Shown piece after piece: positions 36,905-46,462 of a DNA stretch of 59,315 nucleotides. The translations under genes and the position numbers were made by a program. A model generated the notes under the pieces. That model saw only the letters and a list, made by a program, of their open reading frames with translations, was not told the DNA's origin and did not search any database. Source of the DNA: Mesorhizobium sp. YM1C-6-2 (GTDB lineage Bacteria; Pseudomonadota; Alphaproteobacteria; Rhizobiales; Rhizobiaceae); contig NZ_RCIZ01000052.1 in assembly GCF_003666685.1 (NCBI RefSeq), positions 1 to 59,315 on the forward strand. The letters run 5' to 3'. Numbering within the stretch: the stretch's first letter is position 1; the number at the start of each line of letters is the position of its first letter.

Positions 36905-37092
36905 GAAACCGTCCCCGTTCCTTGGCTCAACGCATTTGAAGAACGACTGATTGCAGGGCCACTCTGAGGCGCGTTGCTTGCGTGGAACTGGATTGTCCGG
37001 CAGAGCGCCTGCCCGCTTCACTTCACAAGGAACGCAACAGCACTAGACTCACCGAGTCTGCCCTTAGAATATCACTTATAGCTAAAATTGTA

Positions 37093-37812
37093 TTAACGGC
37101 TCGGGCGGTCGCCGTTCCAGTCGGCCGCAAGCGTCTCGAGCGCCAGCTCCGCCGCCGGTCCGAACACCTGCTGGCGCTCCGACCGGCCGATCTCCTCGCC
37201 CGTCACCAAGCTGTCGACCACCGTGCAGATCGACAGCGCCCTCGCCCCGAACCGTGCGCCGATGCCGTAGATCGATGCCGTCTCCATATCGCAGGCGGAC
37301 GCACCGCGCGCCCGCGCCTTGTCGAAGCGGCCGAGCGGATCGGGATGGTAGAACACGTCGCTCGACACCATCGGGCAGGCCCGATGCGGGATGCCGCTCT
37401 TGCTCGCGAGGGTCGTCGCCAGTTTGTTGAGTGCAGGATCGGGCCGCCGCCACGCATCGGCATTGTCGACCTCGAAATCCATGACCGCCGCCTGCGCGAT
37501 CACCAGCGAGCGCAGCGCCACCTTCTCGTCCAGGCTGCCGCAGCTTCCCGTCCGCACGATCGTCCTGATGCCGAACACGGAGAGCAGCTCGTGCACATAG
37601 ATGGAAAGCGACGGCCGCCCGATGCCGGTGGCCTGCACGCTGACGGGCATGCCGCGATAGCTTCCGGTGAAGCCCAACGCGCCCCTGATCGCGTTCACCT
37701 GGCGCGGTTCGTCGAAGAAGGTCCGGGCGATCCAGGCGGCGCGGTCGGGATCGCCGGGCAGGAGCACCCGCTCGGCGTAACCGCCCTTGCCGGCCTCGAT
37801 ATGCGGCGTCAT
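37093..37812 (-). CDS. deoD: Purine nucleoside phosphorylase, DeoD type
   Basis: The product is 239 aa. VLLPGDPDRAAWIA, RTGSCGSL and the active-site block ACDMETASIYGIGARFGARAL with the conserved Met-Glu pair belong to the trimeric/hexameric NP-I family; TVVDSLVTGEE supplies the purine-binding part. It splits purine nucleosides with phosphate for base salvage. It is transcribed toward the 59-aa gene. The start ATG at 37812 was taken because the family begins MTPHIEA. Confidence 0.9.
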   Translation of the reverse strand: MTPHIEAGKGGYAERVLLPGDPDRAAWIARTFFDEPRQVNAIRGALGFTGSYRGMPVSVQATGIGRPSLSIYVHELLSVFGIRTIVRTGSCGSLDEKVALRSLVIAQAAVMDFEVDNADAWRRPDPALNKLATTLASKSGIPHRACPMVSSDVFYHPDPLGRFDKARARGASACDMETASIYGIGARFGARALSICTVVDSLVTGEEIGRSERQQVFGPAAELALETLAADWNGDRPSR

Positions 37813-37914
37813 CCGCCCCCCCGCGCCCTGCTCCCGAAGCTGCCTGCTTTCCCTATTAACCCTGCCGTCGTCGTCGGAATTATGACACGATCTATGACAC
37901 GCGGCGACGGTCTG

Positions 37915-40518
37915 TCAGTCCGCCTCCAGCACTTCCTTCACTACCGTCGCAAGCTGCTTCAGCGAGAACGGCTTCGGCAGGAAGCCGAACTTGGCGTCCG
38001 CCGGCAGGTTCTTGGCGAAGGCGTCCTCGGCATAACCCGACACGAAGACGAACTTGATGTCGGGCTGCAGCTTGCGCAATTCGCCGAGCAGCGTTGGCCC
38101 GTCCATCTCCGGCATCACCACGTCGGAAACCACGATGTCGATCTTGCCGCCGAGTTCGTTGTAGATCTCCAGCGCCTCGACGCCCGACGAGGCCTCGTGC
38201 ACCGTATAGCCGCGCGAGGTCAGCGCCCTCACCCCGCCCATGCGCACGGCATCCTCGTCCTCGACGAGCAGCACCGTCGCCGACCCAGACAGGTCCCTGG
38301 CCATGTCGGCGACCTTGGCCGGCGCGGCGGGCGCCGTCTCGCCCGTCAGCGACGCGCCTTGCGGCTCGGATTCCGACCGCGCCGAGACCCCGGGCACATG
38401 GCGCGGCAGGAAGATGCGGAACACCGTGCCCTTGCCCACCTCGGAATCGCAGTAGATGAAGCCGCCGGTTTGTTTGATGATGCCGTAGACCATCGACAGG
38501 CCGAGGCCGGTGCCCTTGCCCACCTCCTTGGTGGTGAAGAACGGCTCGAAGATCTTCTTCAGCACGTCGGGCGGAATGCCGGTGCCGCTGTCCTGGACCT
38601 CGACCAGCACATAGTCTCCCGGAACGATCTCCCGGTAGCCGTAGGCCCTCGTTTCCTCGGTAGTGACGTTCTTCGTCCGCACCGTCAGCTCGCCGCCCTC
38701 GGGCATCGCGTCGCGCGCATTGACGGCGAGGTTGACCACCACCTGCTCGAACTGGCCGATATCCACCTTGACCGGCCACAGGTCGCGGCCGTGGTCGACC
38801 TTGAGCTTGATCTGGTTGCCGACCAGCCGCGCCAGCAGCATGCGCAGGTCGGCCAGCACGTCGGTGAGGTTCAGCACTTCCGGCCGCAGCGTCTGCTTGC
38901 GCGAGAAGGCGAGCAGTTGCCGGACCAGCGACGCCGCGCGGTTGGCGTTCTGCTTGATGTTCATGATGTCGGGGAAGGACGGGTCGGACGGCCGATGGTT
39001 GGTCAGCAGCAGGTCGGACGCCATGATGATGGCGGTCAGCACGTTGTTGAAGTCGTGCGCGATGCCGCCGGCGAGCTGGCCGACCGCCTGCATCTTCTGG
39101 CTCTGCGCCATCTGTCCTTCGAGCGCCTTCTGCTCGGTCGTGTCGACCGCATAGACGATCGCCGCCTCCTCCGCGCCCTCGCCGCCGGTGCCGTCCGCCA
39201 CCGCGTTAACGTAGAAGCGGATATGCCGCTCGTCGTTGTTGGGCAGCACCGTGTCGATCGGCGCGATGTCCGCCTGCCTGAGCCGCGCCTTCTCCAGCGC
39301 TGCGGCAAAAGCGGCGCGGTCGCGCTCGTGGATCACCGTGTCGAGCCGCACCTTGCGATCGACCGCGTCACGGTCGACGACGGATGAGAACAGCGACAGG
39401 AACGGCGCATTGGTGCGCACGATGCGGCCCTGCAGGTCGACGCCCGCGATCGCCATCGGCGTCGAGTTGAAGAAGCGGGTGAAGCGGATTTCCGACGCCC
39501 TGAGTTCCGCCGAGGCGTCCTCGCCCTGCGTGCGATTCAGCACGATGGTGCGGCTCGGTCCCGGCGCCCCCTCGCGGTTGGCCGAGACGCGGTGCATGAA
39601 GCGCACCGGCAGCGCTTCGCCGGCAGTGGTCGCAAGGTCGAGGTCGATGACCGCGTTGCGCGTCGTCCCCGGATCGGCCTTCACCGAGCGGATCAGCGCC
39701 ATGCCGTCGCCGGCGACGATTTCCGGCAGCGTCGTGGCCCCCGGCGTGAAGTTGGCGAGGTCGATGCCCAACCACCCGGCCAGCGTCGCGTTGATATAGG
39801 TGACGCGGCCCTCCTGATCTGCAGAGAAGAAGCCGGCCGGCGCGTGGTCGAGATGATCGATCGCCTTCTGCAGGTCGAGGAAGAAGCGCTCCTGCTCGGC
39901 CCGCTCCTTGGAGATGTCCGTGAGCTGCCAGGCGAGTAGCGGCTGCCGCTGTCCCGGCGCGTTGAAGGCGCGCGCCCTCACCCGGTACCAGCGCGCCCCC
40001 GGCTCGGAGCCCGGCCGGATCGCCTGCGACAGCCTGAATTCGCCGTCGCCGGCGATTCCGTCCCGCAGGCCGGATGCCAGCCGCTCGATGGTCGAGGAGG
40101 CTTCCGGCACGTCCGACAGCAGGTTTTCGACCGTCTTGATGTCGGCGGCCGACGAAGTCCCCGTCATCTCGCCATAGGCCTTGTTGGCGTAGACGACGCG
40201 TCGCTTCATGTCGGTGACCAGCAGCCCCTGCGACATCGAATCGACGAAGGCCTTCGACAGTTCGTCGGTGGTCGAGCGCGGCGCGATCTGCACGAAGCCG
40301 ATTGCGGTGGCGAAGAGATAGCCGACGCCGATCATCGCGAGCACGCCGAGCATGCCGAGCAGGAACGGGTCGCCCAGCCTTTCGCGGAAGATGCCAAAGA
40401 CGATGGCAGCACCCGTCAGCACCACGACGAAGACGATCAGCCGGGTAACGGCGCCGGGACGCGTGTTCTGGTCGACGATCGGTAGCGGATAGAATTCGCC
40501 GCGAGGCTCTCTTGCCAT
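37915..40518 (-). CDS. cckA: CckA, cell-cycle hybrid histidine kinase
   Basis: The product is 867 aa from the ATG at 40518. Two membrane helices ([20 protein letters not shown] and [20 protein letters not shown]) are followed by several PAS domains (about 85-470, e.g. [19 protein letters not shown] and [20 protein letters not shown]). The HisKA box [14 protein letters not shown] (His488) precedes a HATPase with [22 protein letters not shown] and [12 protein letters not shown]. The C-terminal receiver has Asp799 in [12 protein letters not shown]. This is the CckA layout. CckA feeds phosphate through ChpT to CtrA and CpdR, setting cell-cycle progression; ChpT is not in the window. The in-frame extension to 40743 has no family support. 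Confidence 0.93.
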   Translation of the reverse strand: MAREPRGEFYPLPIVDQNTRPGAVTRLIVFVVVLTGAAIVFGIFRERLGDPFLLGMLGVLAMIGVGYLFATAIGFVQIAPRSTTDELSKAFVDSMSQGLLVTDMKRRVVYANKAYGEMTGTSSAADIKTVENLLSDVPEASSTIERLASGLRDGIAGDGEFRLSQAIRPGSEPGARWYRVRARAFNAPGQRQPLLAWQLTDISKERAEQERFFLDLQKAIDHLDHAPAGFFSADQEGRVTYINATLAGWLGIDLANFTPGATTLPEIVAGDGMALIRSVKADPGTTRNAVIDLDLATTAGEALPVRFMHRVSANREGAPGPSRTIVLNRTQGEDASAELRASEIRFTRFFNSTPMAIAGVDLQGRIVRTNAPFLSLFSSVVDRDAVDRKVRLDTVIHERDRAAFAAALEKARLRQADIAPIDTVLPNNDERHIRFYVNAVADGTGGEGAEEAAIVYAVDTTEQKALEGQMAQSQKMQAVGQLAGGIAHDFNNVLTAIIMASDLLLTNHRPSDPSFPDIMNIKQNANRAASLVRQLLAFSRKQTLRPEVLNLTDVLADLRMLLARLVGNQIKLKVDHGRDLWPVKVDIGQFEQVVVNLAVNARDAMPEGGELTVRTKNVTTEETRAYGYREIVPGDYVLVEVQDSGTGIPPDVLKKIFEPFFTTKEVGKGTGLGLSMVYGIIKQTGGFIYCDSEVGKGTVFRIFLPRHVPGVSARSESEPQGASLTGETAPAAPAKVADMARDLSGSATVLLVEDEDAVRMGGVRALTSRGYTVHEASSGVEALEIYNELGGKIDIVVSDVVMPEMDGPTLLGELRKLQPDIKFVFVSGYAEDAFAKNLPADAKFGFLPKPFSLKQLATVVKEVLEAD

Positions 40519-40820
40519 CAAAGGTGATTCCCGAAAATGGCGGCTCCCCCGCCGCGGACCGGTTGAATCACATTCTCCCTGGATGGAAAAGGTCTTGCCC
40601 CCAAATCCGCCGGAAAATTGCCGGCTTTCGGCCCGGCGGGGAAAAACGCTGGCGGAAAGGCAACTTGCGGACGCCCGCCGTCCGGGGTTACTGTCGCGCG
40701 GCCGGAACGTCGGATCAAAAGCGTCAAACGGCTTTCGCATCAATCCGATGCATGGCAGGGAATGGAGCGGCGATTCCCGATCCGGGAACTCGCCTTTCTC
40801 TTTGCGGCACGAGGAATTCT

Positions 40821-41651
40821 ATGAGCGCTTGGTTCGAAGGCCTGGGAGGCCCTGGATTCCTCACCGCGGTCGTCTGGACTCTCGCCGCCCTCATTCTGCT
40901 GGTGATCGTCCTGGTGATCATCCGGCTGGTACGCAGCATGACCTTCGGCACCTTCGTCGCTGGAGGACGCAACCGCAAGACACGCCTGGCCGTGATGGAC
41001 GCCACCGCCGTCGACAGCCATCGCCGGCTGGTGCTGGTGCGGCGCGACGACATCGAGCATCTGCTTCTGATCGGTGGGCCGACCGACGTGGTTGTCGAGC
41101 GCGAGATCCGCTTGGGTCAGACCCGCCGGAACCAGTCGGTGTTCGGCACCGACGCGTCTTACGAGGCGCCGGCTCCCGCGCCCCTTCCGCCGATCCCGAC
41201 CGCCCCGCCTGCAGCGCCGCGGCAGCGCGCGCCCGAACCGGCGCAACTGCCGCCACTGCCCGCCCGGAACGGAGCGCCGCAGCCGGCCAGGCAGCAGCCC
41301 GACAGGGCGGCGCAACCGCCGCGCCAGCCGGTCCAGCCTCCACCGCGCCCGTCGCGGCAGACGGGTGCCCGCCCCCCGATGCGTGAAACAGCTGTGCCGC
41401 CCGGACGGCCGAACGCCCCGCCGCGTGGCCCGGCAGCGCCGTATCCGGCCGCACCGCCGCCGGCGACCAGCATGTCGACGAACCTGCCGCAGCAGCCCGC
41501 GCGCACCAATAGCCTCGACGACGCGCTGCTCCAGGAACTCGAGGTCACCTTCGACCCCGGCCCGCCCAAGGCGCCGGCGCAGCCTGTCGAGATGACGCTC
41601 GACGACGAGATGACCAAGCTGCTCGGCGAGCTTTCCAGCCACAAGCGCTGA
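40821..41651 (+). CDS. FliO-like membrane protein with proline-rich linker
   Basis: The product is 276 aa. One N-terminal membrane helix (FLTAVVWTLAALILLVIVLV) is followed by a FliO-like domain (LAVMDATAVDSHRRLVLVRR, then HLLLIGGPTDVVVEREI). About 120 residues of Pro/Ala/Arg/Gln-rich linker come next (PAPAPLPPIPTAPPAAPRQR onwards), then an acidic tail (VEMTLDDEMTKLLGELSSHK). FliO supports assembly of the flagellar export gate, but this gene lies away from any flagellar genes beside cckA, so its role may differ. ATG 40821 follows GAGGAATTCT. A bidirectional terminator follows. Confidence 0.72.
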   Translation: MSAWFEGLGGPGFLTAVVWTLAALILLVIVLVIIRLVRSMTFGTFVAGGRNRKTRLAVMDATAVDSHRRLVLVRRDDIEHLLLIGGPTDVVVEREIRLGQTRRNQSVFGTDASYEAPAPAPLPPIPTAPPAAPRQRAPEPAQLPPLPARNGAPQPARQQPDRAAQPPRQPVQPPPRPSRQTGARPPMRETAVPPGRPNAPPRGPAAPYPAAPPPATSMSTNLPQQPARTNSLDDALLQELEVTFDPGPPKAPAQPVEMTLDDEMTKLLGELSSHKR

Positions 41652-41747
41652 ACACGGCGCCTGTCAGGCGCTTTCAAGAAAAGCGGAATCCCGTTTTCCG
41701 TCAGTCAGACAAGATGACGTTGCGTCAGCAAACGACAGGAGTTAGCC

Positions 41748-41780
41748 AACAAAAAAGCGGCCCTCAGCCGCTTTTTTGTT
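41748..41780. terminator. Bidirectional intrinsic terminator
   Basis: AACAAAAAAGCGGC (41748-41761), loop CCTCA and GCCGCTTTTTTGTT (41767-41780) make a perfect 14-bp stem with A-tract and T-tract. It lies between the convergent FliO-like and dksA genes and should end both. Confidence 0.92.
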
Positions 41781-41808
41781 CAATCCATTTCACTAAAAAC
41801 CGCTTCGC

Positions 41809-42225
41809 TCAGTCGTCGCGATAGACCTTCTCGCGCCGCTCGTGCCGTTCCTGCGCCTCTATCGACAAGGTCGCGATCGGGCGGGCGTCGAGGCGCTTCA
41901 GCGCGATAGGCTCGCCGGTCTCCTCGCAATAGCCGTAAGTGCCTTCCTCGATGCGCTGCAGCGCCGAATCGATCTTGGCGATCAGCTTGCGCTGTCGGTC
42001 GCGGGCGCGCAGTTCGATGGCCCGGTCGGTCTCCGACGATGCACGGTCGGCAAGATCGGGGTGGTTGGCGTTCTCTTGCTGCAGGATTTCGAGGGTTTCG
42101 CGAGCTTCGCGGAGGATGTCGTTTTTCCAGGTGACCAGCTTGGCCCGGAAGTATGCCTTCTGCCGCTCGTTCATGAACGGTTCGTCATCGGAGGGCACAT
42201 AATCGGCAGTAACGAGATCGTTCAT
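41809..42225 (-). CDS. dksA: DksA, RNA polymerase secondary-channel regulator
   Basis: The product is 138 aa. The coiled-coil has the tip HPDLADRASSETDRAIELR with paired Asp residues (57, 60), then RKLIAKIDSALQRIEEGTYGYCEETGEPI. It acts with ppGpp on RNA polymerase. The zinc finger of E. coli DksA has four cysteines; here only Cys100 remains (CEETGEPIALKRL, then IATLSIEAQE), so it should fold without zinc, like DksA2-type proteins. ATG 42225 was preferred to a GTG at 42234, with GGTGAG upstream. Confidence 0.92.
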   Translation of the reverse strand: MNDLVTADYVPSDDEPFMNERQKAYFRAKLVTWKNDILREARETLEILQQENANHPDLADRASSETDRAIELRARDRQRKLIAKIDSALQRIEEGTYGYCEETGEPIALKRLDARPIATLSIEAQERHERREKVYRDD

Positions 42226-42257
42226 TCGACTCACCCCACATACCCGTTTTGGGCGCC

Positions 42258-42286
42258 TATATATTCGGGCTCCAAAGACGGCACAA
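42258..42286 (-). promoter_or_regulatory. Candidate dksA promoter
   Basis: On the minus strand TTGTGC (42286-42281), a 17-bp spacer and TATATA (42263-42258) lie about 33 bases before the dksA start. This is a plausible housekeeping-type promoter by spacing and match, with no further support. Confidence 0.5.
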
Positions 42287-42478
42287 GATCATTCAGTGCG
42301 ACGCTCACGCAATTGTCAAAAGCAAGGCTCATGCCAGATTTCGGGCCTCATGCGCTGCATCCGTGACCGAAATTGGGCAACGTGTGTTTGCACGGGATCG
42401 CACTGCCTCCCCTTGTTGCGCCGGGCGGCGCGCGCCGTTAAATCCTGAGCGGGCATCGCGGCTGTGGGAGGACGATCG

Positions 42479-42982
42479 TTGGGCAGGCTGTTTCTGCTGC
42501 GGCATGCGAAAGCCGGCTGGGCACTTCCGGGAGTGCGCGACTTCGACAGGCCGCTCGAAGCCTCCGGCCGCATCGATGCGGAAGCCATCGGCGCCGAGAT
42601 GCGCAGCCGCGGCTACGTGCCCGACCTCACGCTCTGCTCCAACGCGCTGCGCGCCCGGGAAACGCTGGAGGGCGTCGCCGGCCAGGCCGACACCGGCCGC
42701 GTCGTGTTCTGCGACAAGCTCTACAGCGAGGACGCCGCCGGCTACCTCGCTCTGATCCACGAGAATGCCGACAGCGGATCGGTCCTCGTCATCGGGCACA
42801 ACCCGATGATGGAGGACCTCGCGGCCGCGGTTTCCGGCGACGGCGACCCCGCGGCCAGGACGAAGCTCGATGCCGGCTTCCCGACCTCCGGGCTGGCGGT
42901 GATCGCCTTCCCCGGCAGCCTCAGGAAGGCTGCGCCGGGCGGCGGCTTCCTGGAGGCCTTCCTCGCTCCCGGCCTGCACTGA
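42479..42982 (+). CDS. sixA: SixA-like phosphohistidine phosphatase
   Basis: The product is 167 aa. FLLRHAKAGWA is the RHG catalytic motif, followed by LTLCSNALRARETLEGV and VLVIGHNPMMEDLA with the second catalytic His. It dephosphorylates phosphohistidine proteins, mainly of the PTS-Ntr type in other bacteria. The start is a TTG at 42479, preceded by GGGAGGACGATCG; a GTG at 42464 would put the binding site inside the gene. Confidence 0.85.
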   Translation: MGRLFLLRHAKAGWALPGVRDFDRPLEASGRIDAEAIGAEMRSRGYVPDLTLCSNALRARETLEGVAGQADTGRVVFCDKLYSEDAAGYLALIHENADSGSVLVIGHNPMMEDLAAAVSGDGDPAARTKLDAGFPTSGLAVIAFPGSLRKAAPGGGFLEAFLAPGLH

Positions 42983-43050
42983 ACGGATAGCGCCATTCCA
43001 AACCAGCGGCCCATTCCCTATATCGGGCCTTCGACAGCCGAGGGCGAAGT

Positions 43051-44523
43051 TTGGCGACAGCGCTGACCAGTTTTACCGACGAGGCCAGGATTGCGCTGGA
43101 TACGCTTTCCGGCCGGGCCGCCGCGCTGTTCTCGCCGTCGGTCCGGCTCGGCGTCACCGGCCTTTCGCGGGCCGGCAAGACGGTGTTCATCTCGGCCCTC
43201 GTCCACAATCTGGTGCATGGCGGCCGCCTGCCGCTGTTCGAGGCGCAGAAATCGGGCCGCATCATGCGCGCCCTCCTCGAGGAGCAGCCCGACGACGCCG
43301 TCCCGCGCTTTCAGTACGAGGATCATATCGAGGCGCTCGTCGACGCGCGCACATGGCCGGATTCGACCCGCGCCATCTCCGAACTGCGGCTGACGGTGGA
43401 ATTCGAATCGGCATCCGGATGGAACCGCATGTTCCGCAGCGGCAGGTTGTCGATCGACATCGTCGACTATCCCGGCGAGTGGCTGCTCGACCTGCCCCTG
43501 CTCGGCAAGAACTACGCCGAGTTCTGCCGCGACGCCCTCGAACTTTCGGAACTGGCGGTGCGTTCGGAACTGTCGCGCGACTGGCGGCAACTGGTGCAAA
43601 CGGTCGATCCCAAGGCCGATTCCGACGAGATGCTGGCGCGCCGGTTGGCGGAATCCTTCACTGCCTACCTCCGGGCCTGCAAGCTCGACGAGCGCGCGCT
43701 CTCCACGCTGCCGCCCGGCCGCTTTCTCATGCCTGGCGACCTCGAAGGCTCGCCTGCGCTGACCTTCGCGCCCCTGGTGAACCTCGCCGAGGGGCGACCT
43801 CGACCAGGCTCGCTGCAGGCCATGATGGAGCGCCGCTACGAGGCCTACAAGACGCATGTGGTGAAGCCGTTCTTCCGCGAGCACATAACCCGTCTCGACC
43901 GCCAGATCGTGCTCGTCGACGCCATGCAGGCACTGAACGCCGGACCCGGCGCTGTCGCCGATCTGGAGCGGGCGCTGACGGAGATCCTCGCCTGCTTCCG
44001 GCCTGGCCGCGGCAGCTTCCTCACCGACCTGGTCTCGCGCCGCATCGACCGCATCCTGATCGCCGCCACCAAGGCCGACCACCTTCACCACGAAAGCCAC
44101 GACCGGCTGCAGGCGATCGTGCGCCGCCTCGCCGATCGCGCCATCAAGCGTGCGGATTTTTCGGGCGCGGCTGTCGACGTGCTGGCGATGGCCGCGGTCC
44201 GCGCCACGCGCGAAGGCACGGTGAAGCAGGGACGCGAGACCCTGCCCGTCATCATCGGCACCCCTTTGAAGGGCGAGACGATCGGCGGCGAAACTTTCGA
44301 CGGCAAGACCGAAACCGCCATATTTCCCGGCGACTTGCCGGTGAAGATTGATTCGATCTTTGAAGACCAGGCAGATGGAAAACGTCAGCTCGAGCCGCCG
44401 ATCCGCTTCGTGCGCTTCCGCCCGCCGAAGCTCGAGCGCGATGCGGACGGCCTTAAGCTGTCATTACCGCATATCAGGCTCGACCGCGCGCTGCAGTTCC
44501 TGATCGGAGACCATCTCGCATGA
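43051..44523 (+). CDS. YcjX-family P-loop GTPase-like protein
   Basis: The product is 490 aa. Walker A is VTGLSRAGKTVFISAL, with a VDYPGEWLLDLP switch block and an NKXD-like ATKADHLH. The family is DUF463/YcjX, a predicted P-loop NTPase that is normally next to a YcjF-type membrane protein, as here. The role may be in stress or envelope homeostasis, unproven. TTG 43051 has GAGGGCG upstream. Its stop overlaps the start of the next gene (ATGA). Confidence 0.9.
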   Translation: MATALTSFTDEARIALDTLSGRAAALFSPSVRLGVTGLSRAGKTVFISALVHNLVHGGRLPLFEAQKSGRIMRALLEEQPDDAVPRFQYEDHIEALVDARTWPDSTRAISELRLTVEFESASGWNRMFRSGRLSIDIVDYPGEWLLDLPLLGKNYAEFCRDALELSELAVRSELSRDWRQLVQTVDPKADSDEMLARRLAESFTAYLRACKLDERALSTLPPGRFLMPGDLEGSPALTFAPLVNLAEGRPRPGSLQAMMERRYEAYKTHVVKPFFREHITRLDRQIVLVDAMQALNAGPGAVADLERALTEILACFRPGRGSFLTDLVSRRIDRILIAATKADHLHHESHDRLQAIVRRLADRAIKRADFSGAAVDVLAMAAVRATREGTVKQGRETLPVIIGTPLKGETIGGETFDGKTETAIFPGDLPVKIDSIFEDQADGKRQLEPPIRFVRFRPPKLERDADGLKLSLPHIRLDRALQFLIGDHLA

Positions 44524-45584
44524 GTGCCCCAAGGAAACCGGCCGCCTTCCGCGTCGATCCCGAAGAGCGTGCGACGACGCCTGAAGCCGATGCCCTGCCG
44601 AGAAAACCCCGCGCGCTCGACCGATCGACGGCCATCGTCACCCCGGCCGAGGTCGACGTCTTCGAGGATGGCGAACTCCTCGATGAGGTCCCGCCGCCGC
44701 CCACCGCGCCGCGGCGGCGCTCCTGGCTCGCCGCGGTCTTCCTGTCCGCCTTCGGCGCCCTCCTCTCGCTGGCGATCGGCCTCTGGACAGATCAGCTCAT
44801 CCGCGAGCTTTTCAGCCGCGCCGAATGGCTGGGCTGGCTGGCCGCCGGGTTGGCGGCGCTCGCCGCCCTGGCGCTCATCGTCATCCTCATGCGCGAGATG
44901 CTGGCGATTGGCCGCCTCGCCTCGGTCGAGAGGCTGCGTGCAAAGGCCCTCGATGCAATCTCCCGCGACGATCCCAAGGTGGCGCGCGCCGTCGTATCGG
45001 AGCTCGCGAGTTTCGTGTCGCACAAGCCGGAAACCGCCGCCGGCCGCCGTGCGCTCGCCAGCCTGAAGGACGACATCATCGACGGCGCCGATCTCGTCCG
45101 CATCGCCGAGGCCGAAATCCTTGGGCCCCTCGACGCCCGCGCAAGGCAGATGATCCTCGATGCGGCCAAGCGCGTTTCGCTGGTCACCGCCGTCAGCCCG
45201 CGCGCCCTGGTCGACCTCGCCTATGTGCTTTTCGAATCGGGCCGGCTGATCCGCCGCCTGTCGGAACTCTATGGCGGACGTCCCGGCACGCTCGGCTTCT
45301 TCCGCCTCGCGCGCGGCGTGCTCGCCCATCTCGCGGTCACCGGAGCGATCGCGGCCGGCGACGATATTGTGCACCAGATCGTCGGCCAGGGCCTTGCCGC
45401 CCGCCTTTCGGCAAAACTCGGCGAAGGCGTGGTCAACGGCATGATGACGGCACGTATCGGCGTTGCCGCCATGGAGGTGACGCGCCCCCTGCCCTTTTCC
45501 GCACTGAAGCGGCCGGGTCTGACGGATTTCCTCGCCGCGCTCGCGTCCTTCACCCGCAAGAAAGCAGGCGCTGGCGACACCTAG
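44520..45584 (+). CDS. YcjF/DUF697-type membrane protein
   Basis: The product is 354 aa. Two membrane helices (LAAVFLSAFGALLSLAIGLW and LAAGLAALAALALIVILMRE) are followed by the DUF697 domain (about 180-330: LVTAVSPRALVDLAYVLFES, ELYGGRPGTLGFFRLARGVL, HLAVTGAIAAGDDIVHQIVG). It matches the TIGR01620 family that accompanies YcjX and is translationally coupled to it. Confidence 0.9.
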   Translation: MSAPRKPAAFRVDPEERATTPEADALPRKPRALDRSTAIVTPAEVDVFEDGELLDEVPPPPTAPRRRSWLAAVFLSAFGALLSLAIGLWTDQLIRELFSRAEWLGWLAAGLAALAALALIVILMREMLAIGRLASVERLRAKALDAISRDDPKVARAVVSELASFVSHKPETAAGRRALASLKDDIIDGADLVRIAEAEILGPLDARARQMILDAAKRVSLVTAVSPRALVDLAYVLFESGRLIRRLSELYGGRPGTLGFFRLARGVLAHLAVTGAIAAGDDIVHQIVGQGLAARLSAKLGEGVVNGMMTARIGVAAMEVTRPLPFSALKRPGLTDFLAALASFTRKKAGAGDT

Positions 45585-45693
45585 TTTTGGTTACCGCACG
45601 CAGCGCCCGGCATCGGCGATAGACGGTCCATTAACCATTTCTGGTCATGGTTCCACCAAGTCGTTTCCCCTTTCTCGCGTTGCCGGGTGTTTC

Positions 45694-46251
45694 ATGAAGA
45701 AGCGTGCAATCCTGTCCAGAATCCCGGCGCTCGCGGCATCGGCCACCATCGCTATGGGTCTCGCCGGCCCGGCGGCTGCGGCCGAGCGCGACCGCGCCTT
45801 CTTCCAGTCGATCGAAGGCTCCTGGGCCGGTGCTGGCGAGATCGTCGCCGGCAAGTACAAGGGCACCAAGTTCAACTGCGCCTTTGCCGGCAGCACGCCC
45901 GCCAAGAAGCTCGGCATGGCGCTCGACGGCGGCTGCCGCGTCGGCGTCTTCATGCAGAAGATGAACGCCAGCGTCATCCAGAACCGCAAGGTCGGCTACG
46001 AAGGCAAATTCATGGACGGCGCCGAGGGCACCGGCCTCGACATCGTTTCCGGCAACGTCGTCAACGACCGCAAGGTCGTCTTCGCCATCAACCGCAACCA
46101 GTTGCGCGGCATCATGCAGGCGCGCCTTGCCGACGACAACACCATGAACGTCACCATATCGGTCCGCGTCGACGACGACATGGTGCCGGTCATCGGCATG
46201 AGCCTGAAGCGCGTCGACGACACCGCTGTCGGCGCTATCGCCCGCCAGTAA
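45694..46251 (+). CDS. Secreted protein of unknown function
   Basis: The product is 185 aa. A signal peptide (PALAASATIAMGLAGPAAAA, cut after AEA-type residues) precedes a compact domain with SIEGSWAGAGEIVAGKYKGT, FNCAFAGSTP and VGYEGKFMDGAEGTG, reminiscent of lipocalin-like or OmpW-free periplasmic folds seen in rhizobia, but I cannot name the family. It follows the ycjX-ycjF pair by 109 bases with a weak ribosome-binding site. Confidence 0.65.
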   Translation: MKKRAILSRIPALAASATIAMGLAGPAAAAERDRAFFQSIEGSWAGAGEIVAGKYKGTKFNCAFAGSTPAKKLGMALDGGCRVGVFMQKMNASVIQNRKVGYEGKFMDGAEGTGLDIVSGNVVNDRKVVFAINRNQLRGIMQARLADDNTMNVTISVRVDDDMVPVIGMSLKRVDDTAVGAIARQ

Positions 46252-46462
46252 GAGCCTCGCCACCCTCGGCCCCGTTATCCTCGGGCTTGCCGCGAAGATT
46301 TTGCAGCAGGCGCGACCAACATCGATATCGCGCCGGCTTCGTGCTGCCGGACCGCCAGCCTCCCCCGCAACTAAGGGGGACTGTTCTAACGCCTGACCAA
46401 CCCCTATCTTGGACCTTCCGGCGCGCTCTCCGTGCGACGGCCTCACACATCCGGGATGGCGC

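Noticed and set aside
37045-37059. AGACTC-ACC-GAGTCT hairpin as the deoD terminator
   Set aside because: It is short and has no T-tract on either strand.
36982-39387. Plus-strand open frame of 801 codons
   Set aside because: It is antisense to deoD and cckA and encodes His/Arg-rich sequence without a domain.
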